Of a stretch of DNA of 57,364 bases, positions 17,382 to 27,423 are shown one piece after another. Below the pieces are notes generated by a model. That model was not told where the DNA came from. It ran no database searches and saw only the letters and a list, made by a program, of their open reading frames with translations. The position numbers and the translations under genes are program-made. This DNA is from Clostridia bacterium. Lineage in GTDB: Bacteria > Bacillota > Clostridia > Oscillospirales > Acutalibacteraceae. Each line of letters opens with the position of its first letter. The stretch's first letter is position 1. The stretch covers positions 1-57,364 of the forward strand of contig JAFSCE010000034.1 in NCBI GenBank assembly GCA_017436915.1. The letters are read 5' to 3'.

Positions 17382-18374
17382 ATGAAATGTGCGAATTTAC
17401 ACGCGATCAATGATCTGAGATTTGAAGAAACGGATCGCCCTGTTTGTGCGAGCGATGAGGTGCTTGTTCGTGTGAAAAGTTGCGGTATTTGCGGCAGCGA
17501 CGTTCCCAGAGTGTTTACGAAAGGGACGTATCATTTTCCCACGATCATCGGTCACGAATTTTCAGGAATAGTCGCAGAAGACAGTGAGGGTAAACTCGTT
17601 GGAAAGCGTGTCGCAGTATTTCCTTTGCTTCCTTGTTTTTCGTGTGAGTCCTGCAAAACGGAAAATTATGCGGCTTGTGTCAATTATGACTATTACGGTT
17701 CTCGTCGTGATGGGGGGATGGCAGAGTATATCGCCGTAAAGCGTTGGAATCTCGTCGAGTTGCCCGATAACATCAGTTATGATGAAGGCGCCATGTGCGA
17801 GCCGATTTCGGTTGGCCGTCATGCTGTTATGAAACTGAACATACAGAAAGGCGAAAATCTGCTTATTTCGGGTGCAGGTCCTATCGGGATTATTGCGGGT
17901 CAATGGGCAAAATCCATGGGTGCCGGAGATGTGTATTATTTTGACATTGACAGCCGAAAAATTGAGTTTGCCAAAACGCTTGATTTCAAGGAATATGAAG
18001 AAGGCGTAAAGATTGATTGCGTTATAGAGGGGACAGGACACAGCGGTGCGATTGAGAGATGTCTTGCGGCGATAAAGCCGTTCGGAAAAATTGTGCTTAT
18101 GGGTAACCCAGCAGGTGACGTTACCTTCTCTCAAAAAACATATTGGTATATTTTGAGAAAAGAACTTACGGTGCTCGGCACGTGGAATTCTTCCTATGCA
18201 GAGCGTAATAACGACTGGAAGGAAAGCGTTGCAGCATTATCGGGCGGTAAGCTTGCCGTTAAAGCGTTGATTACCCATAAATACCCCATAGAACGTTGCA
18301 ACGAAGCGTTTTCTCTTATGGCTGAGCGAAAAGAGTTTTTTAATAAGGTAATGCTTTCCGTTAGTGAAGAATAA
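17382..18374 (+). CDS. Zinc-dependent medium-chain dehydrogenase (polyol/sugar-phosphate dehydrogenase type)
   Basis: 330 residues from ATG 17382. Catalytic zinc pattern: CGICGSD near residue 32, GHEFSGIV near 57 and the later CEPISVGRHA; the structural zinc loop has C-x2-C-x2-C-x7-C (CFSCESCKTENYAAC). NAD(P)-binding GAGPIGIIAG lies near residue 160. The nearest well-known relatives are galactitol-1-phosphate and sorbitol dehydrogenases. With the epimerase next door, it likely oxidises a phosphorylated sugar alcohol to a ketose phosphate. The substrate is not certain. Confidence 0.82.
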   Translation: MKCANLHAINDLRFEETDRPVCASDEVLVRVKSCGICGSDVPRVFTKGTYHFPTIIGHEFSGIVAEDSEGKLVGKRVAVFPLLPCFSCESCKTENYAACVNYDYYGSRRDGGMAEYIAVKRWNLVELPDNISYDEGAMCEPISVGRHAVMKLNIQKGENLLISGAGPIGIIAGQWAKSMGAGDVYYFDIDSRKIEFAKTLDFKEYEEGVKIDCVIEGTGHSGAIERCLAAIKPFGKIVLMGNPAGDVTFSQKTYWYILRKELTVLGTWNSSYAERNNDWKESVAALSGGKLAVKALITHKYPIERCNEAFSLMAERKEFFNKVMLSVSEE

Positions 18375-18393
18375 TTTGACAGGAGATCGAGTT

Positions 18394-19062
18394 ATGAAAA
18401 AACAAATTTCACCATCCGTTATGTGTGTTGATTTCTTTAAACTTAAAGAAACTATCGAGGAATTTGAAAAGCTTAATATTGACTACCTTCATGTCGATAT
18501 TATGGACGGCCATTTTGTAGGAAACTATACACTTGGCACCGATTTTGTAAAAGCTTTAAAAAAAGAGACAACGATTCCGCTTGATATTCATTTAATGGTC
18601 GAAAAGCCCGAAAGTGTTTTAGAATGGTTTGAATTCGGCGAAAATGATTATGTTTCTGTTCATTTAGAGTCTACCTGTCATTTACAAAAGGTGTTATCTG
18701 CAATCAGAGCAAAAGGAGCGAAATCGATGGTTGCGATAAACCCGGCAACACCCATTTGTATGCTTGAGACTATTTTGGAAGACATAGACGCTGTTTTGGT
18801 GATGACGGTTAATCCCGGTTTTGCGGGACAAAAACTGGTGAAATCCACCTTGAAAAAGATTGCCGATTTACGGGCGTATCTCGATGAAAACGGATTCGAA
18901 AACGTTGAGATCGAAGTGGATGGAAACGTCAGTTTCGAAAATGCGACGTTAATGAGCAAGGCGGGCGGTAACATCTTTGTTGCGGGAACGTCCAGCATGT
19001 TCAGCAAAGATTTTTCGCTTGAATATGGGGCAACGAAACTGCGCGAATCAGTCAACGTGTAA
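18394..19062 (+). CDS. Ribulose-phosphate / allulose-6-phosphate 3-epimerase family protein
   Basis: 222 residues from ATG 18394 with AGGAG upstream. TIM-barrel family motifs: SPSVMCVDFFKL, HVDIMDGHFVGNYTLG near residue 33, DIHLMVEKP near 65, VMTVNPGFAGQK near 137 and EVDGNVS near 175. These proteins epimerise C3 of ribulose-5-P or allulose-6-P. It is in one unit with the dehydrogenase and controlled by the DeoR-like gene, so a role in a catabolic path is more likely than the housekeeping pentose-phosphate Rpe. Confidence 0.82.
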   Translation: MKKQISPSVMCVDFFKLKETIEEFEKLNIDYLHVDIMDGHFVGNYTLGTDFVKALKKETTIPLDIHLMVEKPESVLEWFEFGENDYVSVHLESTCHLQKVLSAIRAKGAKSMVAINPATPICMLETILEDIDAVLVMTVNPGFAGQKLVKSTLKKIADLRAYLDENGFENVEIEVDGNVSFENATLMSKAGGNIFVAGTSSMFSKDFSLEYGATKLRESVNV

Positions 19063-19084
19063 TGGGTGCAGCATTTAACAGATA

Positions 19085-19124
19085 AAAGAAAGAGTCGATA
19101 CGAAAATGTATCGGCTCTTTCTTT
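19085..19124 (+). terminator. Intrinsic terminator after the epimerase gene
   Basis: Long stem AAAGAAAGAGTCGATAC / GTATCGGCTCTTTCTTT (one G-T pair) with a short loop. The A/T-rich 3' arm overlaps the -35 region of the uvrB promoter. Confidence 0.85.
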
Positions 19125-19150
19125 ACTTATTCGGAGTTTTGTGGTATACT
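19122..19150 (+). promoter_or_regulatory. Promoter of uvrBA
   Basis: TTTACT, 17-bp spacer, TATACT with extended -10 (TGG). It lies 35 bp before the uvrB start. No SOS-box (LexA) palindrome was recognised by eye. Confidence 0.65.
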
Positions 19151-19184
19151 ATATTGATATTATTTTTAAAAGGGCGGTGGGCAG

Positions 19185-21146
19185 ATGGATAAATTTATTT
19201 TACACTCCAACTATAAGCCCACCGGCGACCAGCCGCAGGCGATCGAAGCACTTGCCAAGGGCGTGCTCGACGGCAAAAAAGAGCAGACCTTGCTTGGCGT
19301 TACCGGTTCGGGTAAAACGTTTACGATGGCGAACGTGATCGCGAAAGTGAATAAGCCGACACTTGTTCTCGCTCACAACAAAACCCTTGCGGCGCAGCTT
19401 TGTTCCGAATTTAAAGAGTTTTTCCCCGACAATGCGGTGGAATATTTTGTTTCCTACTACGATTACTATCAGCCGGAAGCGTATATTCCGTCGACGGATA
19501 CCTATATTGAAAAGGATTCCGCTATTAACGACGAGATCGACAAACTGCGCCATTCCGCGACCTGCGCGTTGTCGGAGCGGCGGGATGTGATCATCGTTGC
19601 CAGCGTGTCCTGTATTTACAGCTTGGGAAGTCCCATTGATTATCGCAACATGATCATTTCGCTGCGCCCCGGTATGACAAAATCGCGTGACGAGTTGCTT
19701 GCCAAATTGGTGGATCTGCAATACGAGCGCAACGATATCAATTTCGTGCGCAACAAATTCCGCGTGCGCGGTGACGTGGTGGAGATCTTCCCCGCGTATT
19801 CCAACGATTCGGTGATCCGCGTGGAGTTTTTCGGGGACGAGATCGACCGCATCAGTGAAGTAAACCCGCTTACCGGTGAACTCAAAGGATTGCTCGGTCA
19901 TATCGGGATCTATCCCGCGTCGCATTACATCGTGCCGCCGGATAAGATGGAGGTCGCGATCGCGGAGATCGAGCGGGAACTCGAACAGCGTTTAGAGGAA
20001 TTTAAGGCCGAAAACAAGTTGCTGGAGGCGCAACGGCTGTTACAGCGCACGCGCTACGATATTGAGATGCTGCGCGAGATCGGCATCTGTAAGGGGATCG
20101 AAAACTATTCACGTATTTTATCGGGGCGTGCACCCGGCTCACAGCCGTTCACGCTGCTCGATTATTTTCCCGATGATTTTCTGCTGTTTGTGGATGAATC
20201 GCACGTGACGCTGCCGCAGGTGCGCGGTATGTTCGGCGGTGATCACGCCCGCAAAACGAGCTTGATCGATTATGGCTTTCGTTTGCCGAGTGCATACGAT
20301 AACCGTCCGCTCAATTTTGATGAGTTTTACAGCCATTTAAATCAAGTGGTGTTTGTGAGTGCGACGCCGGGTGACCTTGAACGCGAACGCGGCGGGAAAC
20401 CGGTGGAGCAGGTGATTCGCCCGACGGGGCTTGTGGATCCCGAGGTCACGGTCAAGCCGGTGGAAGGGCAGATCGACGATCTGCTTTCTGAGATTCGTCT
20501 GCGTGCCGAGCGCTCGGAGCGCGTGCTGGTGACAACGTTGACCAAGAAGATGGCGGAAGATTTAACTGCTTATTTGGAAAACGTCGGTGTCAAGGTGCGG
20601 TATATGCACCACGACATTGATACCATGGAACGCATGGAGATCATCCGCGATCTGCGGCTCGGTGAATTCGACGTGCTCGTGGGTATCAACCTGCTTCGCG
20701 AGGGGTTGGATATTCCTGAGGTATCGCTGGTGGCGATCTTGGATGCGGATAAGGAAGGGTTCTTGCGATCCGAAACCTCGCTCATTCAAACCATCGGTCG
20801 TGCGGCGCGTAACGCGAACGGGCAGGTCATCATGTATGCCGATTCGGTCACGCCGTCGATGGAGCGCGCCATCACCGAAACCAATCGCCGCCGCGAGATA
20901 CAAATGCGGTATAACGAGGAACATGGTATTGTGCCGCGCACCATTACGAAGCAAGTTTCGGATATTCTGCAAATCACGCCTTCCACCGAGAACGTGCGTA
21001 ATGAAAAAGGACGCAAGCTGACACGGGCGGAGCGCGAGCAGCGTATTGAACAGCTCACACGCGAGATGCGTCATGCTGCAAAGCTGCTCGAATTTGAACA
21101 CGCCGCGTGGTTGCGTGATGAAATTGAGAAACTGAGAAAAGGATAG
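19185..21146 (+). CDS. uvrB: Excinuclease ABC subunit B
   Basis: 653 residues, full length. UvrB is the damage-verification helicase of nucleotide excision repair. Walker [15 protein letters not shown] near residue 39, the beta-hairpin region [12 protein letters not shown] near 95, helicase motifs FVDESH and ATPGDLERE, and the C-terminal UVR domain ([25 protein letters not shown]). It starts with ATG after AAAGGGCGG; uvrA follows after 6 bases. Confidence 0.98.
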   Translation: MDKFILHSNYKPTGDQPQAIEALAKGVLDGKKEQTLLGVTGSGKTFTMANVIAKVNKPTLVLAHNKTLAAQLCSEFKEFFPDNAVEYFVSYYDYYQPEAYIPSTDTYIEKDSAINDEIDKLRHSATCALSERRDVIIVASVSCIYSLGSPIDYRNMIISLRPGMTKSRDELLAKLVDLQYERNDINFVRNKFRVRGDVVEIFPAYSNDSVIRVEFFGDEIDRISEVNPLTGELKGLLGHIGIYPASHYIVPPDKMEVAIAEIERELEQRLEEFKAENKLLEAQRLLQRTRYDIEMLREIGICKGIENYSRILSGRAPGSQPFTLLDYFPDDFLLFVDESHVTLPQVRGMFGGDHARKTSLIDYGFRLPSAYDNRPLNFDEFYSHLNQVVFVSATPGDLERERGGKPVEQVIRPTGLVDPEVTVKPVEGQIDDLLSEIRLRAERSERVLVTTLTKKMAEDLTAYLENVGVKVRYMHHDIDTMERMEIIRDLRLGEFDVLVGINLLREGLDIPEVSLVAILDADKEGFLRSETSLIQTIGRAARNANGQVIMYADSVTPSMERAITETNRRREIQMRYNEEHGIVPRTITKQVSDILQITPSTENVRNEKGRKLTRAEREQRIEQLTREMRHAAKLLEFEHAAWLRDEIEKLRKG

Positions 21147-21152
21147 TTCGAT

Positions 21153-23978
21153 ATGTTGGACAAACTGGTTGTTAAAGGCGCCAAAGAACACAACTTAAAA
21201 GACGTCGACGTGACGATCCCCAGAGACAAGCTGGTCGTGTTTACCGGCTTATCCGGGTCGGGTAAATCGTCGCTTGCCTTTGACACCATTTATGCCGAGG
21301 GACAGCGGCGGTATATGGAAAGTTTGTCGTCGTATGCGCGGATGTTTTTGGGCCAGATGGAAAAACCGGACGTGGAATCCATTGACGGTTTGTCGCCTGC
21401 CATTTCTATTGATCAAAAGACTACCTCGCATAACCCGCGTTCCACCGTGGGAACGGTAACCGAGATTTACGATTATCTACGGCTTTTGTATGCGCGCATC
21501 GGTGTGCCGCATTGCCCTGTGTGCGGGCGGGAGATCCGTCAGCAGACGGTTGACGAGATCGTGGACCGTTTATTGGAACTGGGAGAGGGAACGCGTATTC
21601 AATTACTCGCCCCGATCGCCCGCGGCAAAAAGGGCGAGTATCAAAAAGAATTTGAGAGTGCGCGCAAGGCGGGATACGTTCGCGTGCGCGTTGACGGTGA
21701 GATCCGCGATCTTTCCGAGGAGATTAAGCCCGAGAAAAACAAAAAACACACGATCGAGATCGTGGTAGACCGTTTGGTGATTCGCGACGACGTACGCGGA
21801 CGATTGGCGGATTCCATTGAGACGGCAACGGGGTTGTCGGGCGGTTTGCTTGGCGTGAGTATTCCCGACGGAGAAGAATTTTTGTTTTCACTCAATTACG
21901 CGTGCCCGGAGCATGGGTTTAGCATGGATGAGCTCAAGCCGCGGATGTTTTCGTTTAATAACCCGTTCGGCGCGTGCCCGAAATGCACGGGTATCGGCAT
22001 TTTTATGTCGGTGGATCCCGATTTGGTGGTGAGTGATCCCAAACTGTCTATCCGTGAAAATGCCATTACCGCCAGCGGTTGGGGATATAACGATTACGGT
22101 ACCATCGCCCAGATGTACTATGAGGGGCTGGCGGCGCATTACGGGTTTTCGCTGGATACTCCGTTCGGCGAATTGCCCGAAGAGATTAAAAGAATCATTT
22201 TGTACGGCAATGACGGCGAAAAGATTCGCATGTGGCGCAAAATGGAGTACGGATCGGGTGAGTATTTTACCGCGTTCGAGGGTGTCGTTAATAATTTAGA
22301 ACGGCGGTACCGTGAAACGTCCAGCGACTGGGCGCGTAGCGAGATCGAGCAGTATATGAGCAAGGTGCCGTGCCCGGACTGTCACGGCAGACGCTTAAAA
22401 CCCGAAAGTTTGGCGGTCACGGTAGGGGATTTGAACATTTCCGACCTGTGCGATAAATCCGTGACCGAAATGCTTATCTTTATGGACGAACTGTATGCGT
22501 CTCTGTCACAACGCGAGCACCGCATTGCGGATCGCATTTTAAAAGAGATTCGCGAGCGGTTGGGATTCTTAAACAGCGTCGGTCTGGAATACTTGACGCT
22601 GTCGCGCGCGGCGGGAACGCTGTCGGGCGGTGAAAGTCAACGAATCCGGTTAGCAACGCAGATCGGCTCGTCGCTGATGGGCGTTCTGTATATTCTGGAC
22701 GAGCCGAGTATCGGTCTGCATCAGCGGGATAATCAAAAGCTGCTCGAAACGTTGTGCCGTTTACGCGATCTCGGCAACACGCTGATCGTGGTCGAGCACG
22801 ACGAGGATACCATGCGTGCCGCCGACTGGATCGTGGACATTGGCCCCGGTGCGGGCGTGCACGGCGGTGAGGTCGTGTGTTCCGGAACGCTTGAGGACGT
22901 ATGTGCGAGCGAGCGGTCGATCACCGGGCAGTACCTCAGCGGCAAGCGGAAGATTCCCGTGCCCGCGGTTTGGCGCAAAGGGGACGGTCGTGAACTGCGC
23001 GTGATCGGTGCTCGGGAAAACAATTTGAAAGACATTGATGTCTTCTTTAAATTGGGCGTGTTTAACTGCGTGACGGGTGTGTCCGGATCGGGGAAATCGT
23101 CGCTTATCAACGAGATTCTTTACAAAAAGTTGGCGGCGGTGCTTAACCGCGCACATACCCGAGCGGGTGCGCACAAGGCGATAGAAGGTATCGAGCATTT
23201 GGACAAGGTCATCAATATTGATCAGGCACCGATCGGACGCACCCCGCGTTCCAATCCCGCTACGTATACGGGAGTCTTCAACGATATTCGCGAGTTGTTT
23301 GCATCCACTACTGATGCCAAAATGCACGGTTATTCAGCGGGACGGTTTTCCTTCAACGTCAAGGGTGGCCGCTGCGAGGCGTGCCAGGGTGACGGTATTT
23401 TAAAGATCGAAATGCACTTCTTACCGGATATTTACGTGCCGTGTGAGGTGTGCCACGGAAAGCGGTATAATCGCGAGACGTTGGAGGTCCGTTACAAGGG
23501 CAAGAATATTTACGACGTACTGGAAATGACGGTGGAGGAAGCAACCACGTTTTTTGCCAGTGTTCCCAAAATTGCGCGAAAGCTGCAAACGCTTATGGAC
23601 GTGGGATTGGGATATATCAAGCTCGGTCAGCCCGCCACCACTTTGTCGGGTGGTGAGGCGCAGCGTGTCAAATTAGCCACCGAACTTGCCAAGCGTGCCA
23701 CCGGGCGAACGGTGTATATTTTGGACGAGCCCACGACCGGCTTGCACACGGCGGACGTGGCACAACTTATTGAGGTATTGCAAAAATTAGTGGATGGCGG
23801 CAATACGGTGATCGTCATTGAGCATAATTTGGACGTCATCAAAAATGCCGACCACATTGTGGATTTGGGGCCGGAGGGCGGTAACCGCGGTGGCACCTTG
23901 GTCGCCTGCGGGACACCTGCGGAGGTCGCGGCTGTGCCGGAATCGTATACGGGGCAGTTTTTGAAGAATGTGTTATAA
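21153..23978 (+). CDS. uvrA: Excinuclease ABC subunit A
   Basis: 941 residues, normal length. UvrA is the dimeric ABC-type damage sensor of nucleotide excision repair. Two ATPase halves: Walker [15 protein letters not shown] near residue 31 and [14 protein letters not shown] near 642; signatures [14 protein letters not shown] and [14 protein letters not shown]. Zinc modules [16 protein letters not shown] and CEACQGDG...CEVCHGKR are intact. Operon partner of uvrB; no uvrC in the window. Confidence 0.98.
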   Translation: MLDKLVVKGAKEHNLKDVDVTIPRDKLVVFTGLSGSGKSSLAFDTIYAEGQRRYMESLSSYARMFLGQMEKPDVESIDGLSPAISIDQKTTSHNPRSTVGTVTEIYDYLRLLYARIGVPHCPVCGREIRQQTVDEIVDRLLELGEGTRIQLLAPIARGKKGEYQKEFESARKAGYVRVRVDGEIRDLSEEIKPEKNKKHTIEIVVDRLVIRDDVRGRLADSIETATGLSGGLLGVSIPDGEEFLFSLNYACPEHGFSMDELKPRMFSFNNPFGACPKCTGIGIFMSVDPDLVVSDPKLSIRENAITASGWGYNDYGTIAQMYYEGLAAHYGFSLDTPFGELPEEIKRIILYGNDGEKIRMWRKMEYGSGEYFTAFEGVVNNLERRYRETSSDWARSEIEQYMSKVPCPDCHGRRLKPESLAVTVGDLNISDLCDKSVTEMLIFMDELYASLSQREHRIADRILKEIRERLGFLNSVGLEYLTLSRAAGTLSGGESQRIRLATQIGSSLMGVLYILDEPSIGLHQRDNQKLLETLCRLRDLGNTLIVVEHDEDTMRAADWIVDIGPGAGVHGGEVVCSGTLEDVCASERSITGQYLSGKRKIPVPAVWRKGDGRELRVIGARENNLKDIDVFFKLGVFNCVTGVSGSGKSSLINEILYKKLAAVLNRAHTRAGAHKAIEGIEHLDKVINIDQAPIGRTPRSNPATYTGVFNDIRELFASTTDAKMHGYSAGRFSFNVKGGRCEACQGDGILKIEMHFLPDIYVPCEVCHGKRYNRETLEVRYKGKNIYDVLEMTVEEATTFFASVPKIARKLQTLMDVGLGYIKLGQPATTLSGGEAQRVKLATELAKRATGRTVYILDEPTTGLHTADVAQLIEVLQKLVDGGNTVIVIEHNLDVIKNADHIVDLGPEGGNRGGTLVACGTPAEVAAVPESYTGQFLKNVL

Positions 23979-23982
23979 ACAC

Positions 23983-24030
23983 GACCCACTCGAACCTGCC
24001 GCAAAGCGGCGGATTTCGGGTCTTTTCACC
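23983..24030 (+). terminator. Intrinsic terminator after uvrA
   Basis: Stem built of GACC/GGTC and CGAACC/GGATTTCG segments with bulges and a GCCGC-AAA-GCGGC top, followed by TTTT. Imperfect but strong at the tip. Confidence 0.6.
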
Positions 24031-24073
24031 CCGTTCAGTCTTGAAAGGATATAACAGAAAGGAGGGACCGTCT

Positions 24074-25567
24074 ATGCAAACGGTGTATCGGGTATCGTAC
24101 TATGCGGGTGTGCAGACCTTGCGTTTGCTTCACCGTTTGGGACGGTTTCTGACCCTTTTGTTTTTACCGATTCGTCTGCTTGTCAGACGGTTATTCGAGG
24201 TCTTACGACAGCATCGCGGTCGTACGCTGCGCGCAAAGTTTGCTACGTTTTGGGGGCATTGTATCAGTGCGGGCAGACGAGTGCGCGAGGCATGGCGCAA
24301 AAATCCCATCCTCGGTATACTGCAGATAATTCTCTTGCCGCTTGAGGCGATCAGACGGTACCGGCACCTTGTTAAAGGGGCGGTGACGGTGGCGGCGATC
24401 GTGGTGACGGCCTTCTTGTTGCGGGAAACGCTCCGTTACTGGGACAGCATCACGTTTGCGTTGGCGTTGACCGATTCAGCGGGGGATACCATTGGTTACG
24501 TGTCCGATGAATCGGAATTGCAAGCCGGTATTGCGATGGCAGAAGAACGCCTCCAAACGACCGACATCATGCTGGAAACGGCCATTAAGCCGGACGTGTC
24601 GTTGCATATGATTCCGCAGGCGAGTGTCTTAGAACGGGCGGAGATCTGTGATTACTTGTTATTTCGTACGGATGCGGTGCTGCTCTATGCGAGCGGCGTG
24701 TACATTGACGGCGTGTTCTGCGGTGCCGTGGAGGATCGCGACGCTCTCGAACAGTTGCTGACGGAAATTTTAGAGGAACACCGCGACGGGCAAGAGGGCG
24801 TAACGGCCTCGTTCCTTGAAACGGTGGAACTGATTGATGGTCAGTACCCACAACCGCGCATTTTGCAACCGGAGGACATGAAGGAACTGCTGATGTCCGA
24901 ATCCCGCCTACAGGTGTTGGTGACCGGTACGGTTCAGTATGAGGTCGAGGTGCCGTTCAACGTACAGCGCGTGGCAGACGCCTCGTCCTACGAGGGTAGT
25001 GAACGGGTGCGCACCAACGGTGAAAAGGGATTAAATCGAGTGACGGCAACGGTTACGTATCTTAACGGTGAGCAGTTATCCAGTGTGATCACTTCGTCCG
25101 TGGTGATGAGGGAGCCGGTCACTCAGGTAGTGGCGTACGGCACCAAGAAGATCGACAAGAACTATCAGGGCGGTGCCAATGCAACGGGACGGTTTGTGTG
25201 GCCGACTCCTGAAACACGGTACGTATCGCAATATTTTAAGAGCGGCGTACACAACGCTCTTGATATATGGAGCCGTGATATGACCGGCGAGGATATTGTT
25301 GCGGCTGACGGCGGTACGGTTATCGTTGCCCGTGATCCGAAGGGTACGTCGTACTGGTCGTACGGAAAATATATTATCATCGACCACGGCGGCGGCTATC
25401 AGACGTTGTATGCGCACTGCAGCGAATTGTTTGTGAAACCGGGTGACAAGGTCATCCAGGGGCAACGCATTGCTGCGGTGGGGAATACCGGCCGCAGTAC
25501 GTCGCCGCACCTGCATTTTGAGGTGCGTGTAGGTGGTCGTGCGGTCGATCCGATGAAATTCTTTTGA
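24074..25567 (+). CDS. Membrane-anchored G5-domain M23 peptidase (LytM type)
   Basis: 497 residues from ATG 24074 with AAAGGAGGG upstream. A basic N-terminal region of about 100 residues, one membrane helix (about 110-128), a domain of about 130 residues, a G5 domain (about 285-365, with the VAYGTKK end) and a C-terminal M23 peptidase with ligands in HNALD near 395 and HLHFEV near 475. Such enzymes cut peptidoglycan cross-links or activate other hydrolases. G5 domains are thought to bind cell-wall sugars. It sits alone between uvrA and typA. All catalytic residues appear present. Confidence 0.88.
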   Translation: MQTVYRVSYYAGVQTLRLLHRLGRFLTLLFLPIRLLVRRLFEVLRQHRGRTLRAKFATFWGHCISAGRRVREAWRKNPILGILQIILLPLEAIRRYRHLVKGAVTVAAIVVTAFLLRETLRYWDSITFALALTDSAGDTIGYVSDESELQAGIAMAEERLQTTDIMLETAIKPDVSLHMIPQASVLERAEICDYLLFRTDAVLLYASGVYIDGVFCGAVEDRDALEQLLTEILEEHRDGQEGVTASFLETVELIDGQYPQPRILQPEDMKELLMSESRLQVLVTGTVQYEVEVPFNVQRVADASSYEGSERVRTNGEKGLNRVTATVTYLNGEQLSSVITSSVVMREPVTQVVAYGTKKIDKNYQGGANATGRFVWPTPETRYVSQYFKSGVHNALDIWSRDMTGEDIVAADGGTVIVARDPKGTSYWSYGKYIIIDHGGGYQTLYAHCSELFVKPGDKVIQGQRIAAVGNTGRSTSPHLHFEVRVGGRAVDPMKFF

Positions 25568-25596
25568 TAGGTAGCTACATAAAAGGGGAAACAATT

Positions 25597-27423
25597 ATGG
25601 CAAAGCAAGAACAATTACGCAATATCGCGATCATCGCACACGTTGATCACGGTAAAACAACATTGGTAGATCAGTTGCTTCGACAAAGCGGCGTGTTTCG
25701 CGAGAATGAGCAAGTGTCTGAACGCGTGATGGATTCCAACGATCTGGAGCGTGAGCGCGGCATCACCATTTTATCTAAAAACACGGCTGTGATGTATAAC
25801 GGCACCAAGATCAACATTGTGGATACCCCCGGTCACGCGGATTTCGGCGGCGAGGTGGAACGCATCTTAATGATGGTGGACGGCGTGCTGCTATTGGTGG
25901 ATGCGTTCGAGGGTTGCATGCCGCAGACGCGTTTTGTGCTGAAAAAAGCACTCGGTCTCGGCAAATCGCCGGTGGTAGTCATTAACAAAATTGATCGTGA
26001 CGGCGCCAGACCGGCAGAGGTAATTGATGAGTTGCTGGATCTGTTCATTGAATTGGGCGCAGACGAAGATCAGTTGGATTTTCCGGTGGTATACGCCTCG
26101 GGACGCGACGGGTATTCTTCGCTGGATCCCAACGTGCGCGAAGGCAATATGAAGCCGTTGTTTGAAGCCATTCTAAAGCACGTTCCCGCGCCCGAGGGAG
26201 ACGTGGACGGACCGCTTCAGATTTTGTTTTCCAACATTGATTATGACGATTACGTTGGCCGTATTGGCGTTGGTCGCGTGGAGCGCGGTCGCGTGAAAAA
26301 CGGGCAGACTATTACGCTGTGTAAAAATGACGGTACCACCGCCAACGCGCGAATCGGTAAGCTGTACCAATTTGAGGGTTTGCGCCGTGTCGAACACGAT
26401 ACGGCACAGCTGGGTGATCTGATCGCCGTAACCGGTATTACTGATCTCAATATTGGCGAGACAGCTTGCGATCCCGAGTGCGTGGAGGCACGGCCATTCG
26501 TACATATTGACGAGCCGACCATTTCGATGCTGTTTATGGTGAACAACAGTCCGTTTGCCGGCAAAGAAGGCAAATTTGTGACCTCGCGCAACCTGAGAGA
26601 GCGTTTGTTCAAAGAGGTCGAGACCAATGTTAGTATGCGGGTACGTGAGACCGATTCCACCGATGCTTTTGAGGTGTCCGGTCGCGGTGAACTGCATCTT
26701 TCCATTTTGATTGAAACCATGCGGCGGCAGGGGTATGAATTCGCGGTCAGCCGTCCGCAGGTCATTTATAAACACGATGAAAACGGTGGATTGCTCGAGC
26801 CGATGGAGTTGCTCATGATTGAGGTGCCCGAGCAGTACGTCGGCGCGGTGATGGAGAAACTTGGTTCGCGCAAGGCAGAGCTTCTCAACATGGGCACCCG
26901 TGACACGGGTGCGACCCATTTGGAATTCCGTATTCCGTCGCGCGGGTTGATGGGATACCGTCAGCAATTTTTGACCGATACCAACGGCAACGGCATCATG
27001 AATAGTATATTTGACGGCTATGAGCCGTATAAAGGCGATATTCCGCAACGCGTGCAGGGTTCGCTGGTGGTGTTTGAGACCGGTGAGACCAGTAGTTACG
27101 GTCTGTTTAACGCGCAGGACCGCGGCATGTTATTTGTGGGTCCGTCGGTGCCGGTATACGAGGGCATGATCATCGGTCAATCGCCCAAGAGTGACGATAT
27201 TACCGTGAATGTGTGTAAGAAAAAGCACGTCACCAATATGCGTGCGGCGGGCTCGGACGAGGCGCTTCGCTTGACTCCGCCGACGGTGCTCTCGCTTGAA
27301 CAATCACTGGAATTTATTAACGATGACGAATTGGTGGAGGTAACCCCCGAGAACATTCGTCTGCGTAAGCGTATTTTGTCCAAAGAACAGCGCATGAAGG
27401 AGTATGCTAAAAAGAAATCATGA
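25597..27423 (+). CDS. typA: Ribosome-associated GTPase TypA/BipA
   Basis: 608 residues from ATG 25597 (AAGGGG upstream). A translational GTPase of the EF-G type that helps 50S assembly, mainly at low temperature. G motifs: [10 protein letters not shown] near residue 17, [23 protein letters not shown] and [10 protein letters not shown]. The C-terminal domain stretch [15 protein letters not shown] is diagnostic. Its stop overlaps comEC (ATGA). Confidence 0.97.
   Translation: MAKQEQLRNIAIIAHVDHGKTTLVDQLLRQSGVFRENEQVSERVMDSNDLERERGITILSKNTAVMYNGTKINIVDTPGHADFGGEVERILMMVDGVLLLVDAFEGCMPQTRFVLKKALGLGKSPVVVINKIDRDGARPAEVIDELLDLFIELGADEDQLDFPVVYASGRDGYSSLDPNVREGNMKPLFEAILKHVPAPEGDVDGPLQILFSNIDYDDYVGRIGVGRVERGRVKNGQTITLCKNDGTTANARIGKLYQFEGLRRVEHDTAQLGDLIAVTGITDLNIGETACDPECVEARPFVHIDEPTISMLFMVNNSPFAGKEGKFVTSRNLRERLFKEVETNVSMRVRETDSTDAFEVSGRGELHLSILIETMRRQGYEFAVSRPQVIYKHDENGGLLEPMELLMIEVPEQYVGAVMEKLGSRKAELLNMGTRDTGATHLEFRIPSRGLMGYRQQFLTDTNGNGIMNSIFDGYEPYKGDIPQRVQGSLVVFETGETSSYGLFNAQDRGMLFVGPSVPVYEGMIIGQSPKSDDITVNVCKKKHVTNMRAAGSDEALRLTPPTVLSLEQSLEFINDDELVEVTPENIRLRKRILSKEQRMKEYAKKKS

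Noticed and set aside
26173..27048. A 291-codon minus-strand frame opposite typA
   Set aside because: Antisense shadow; typA is well conserved over the whole stretch.
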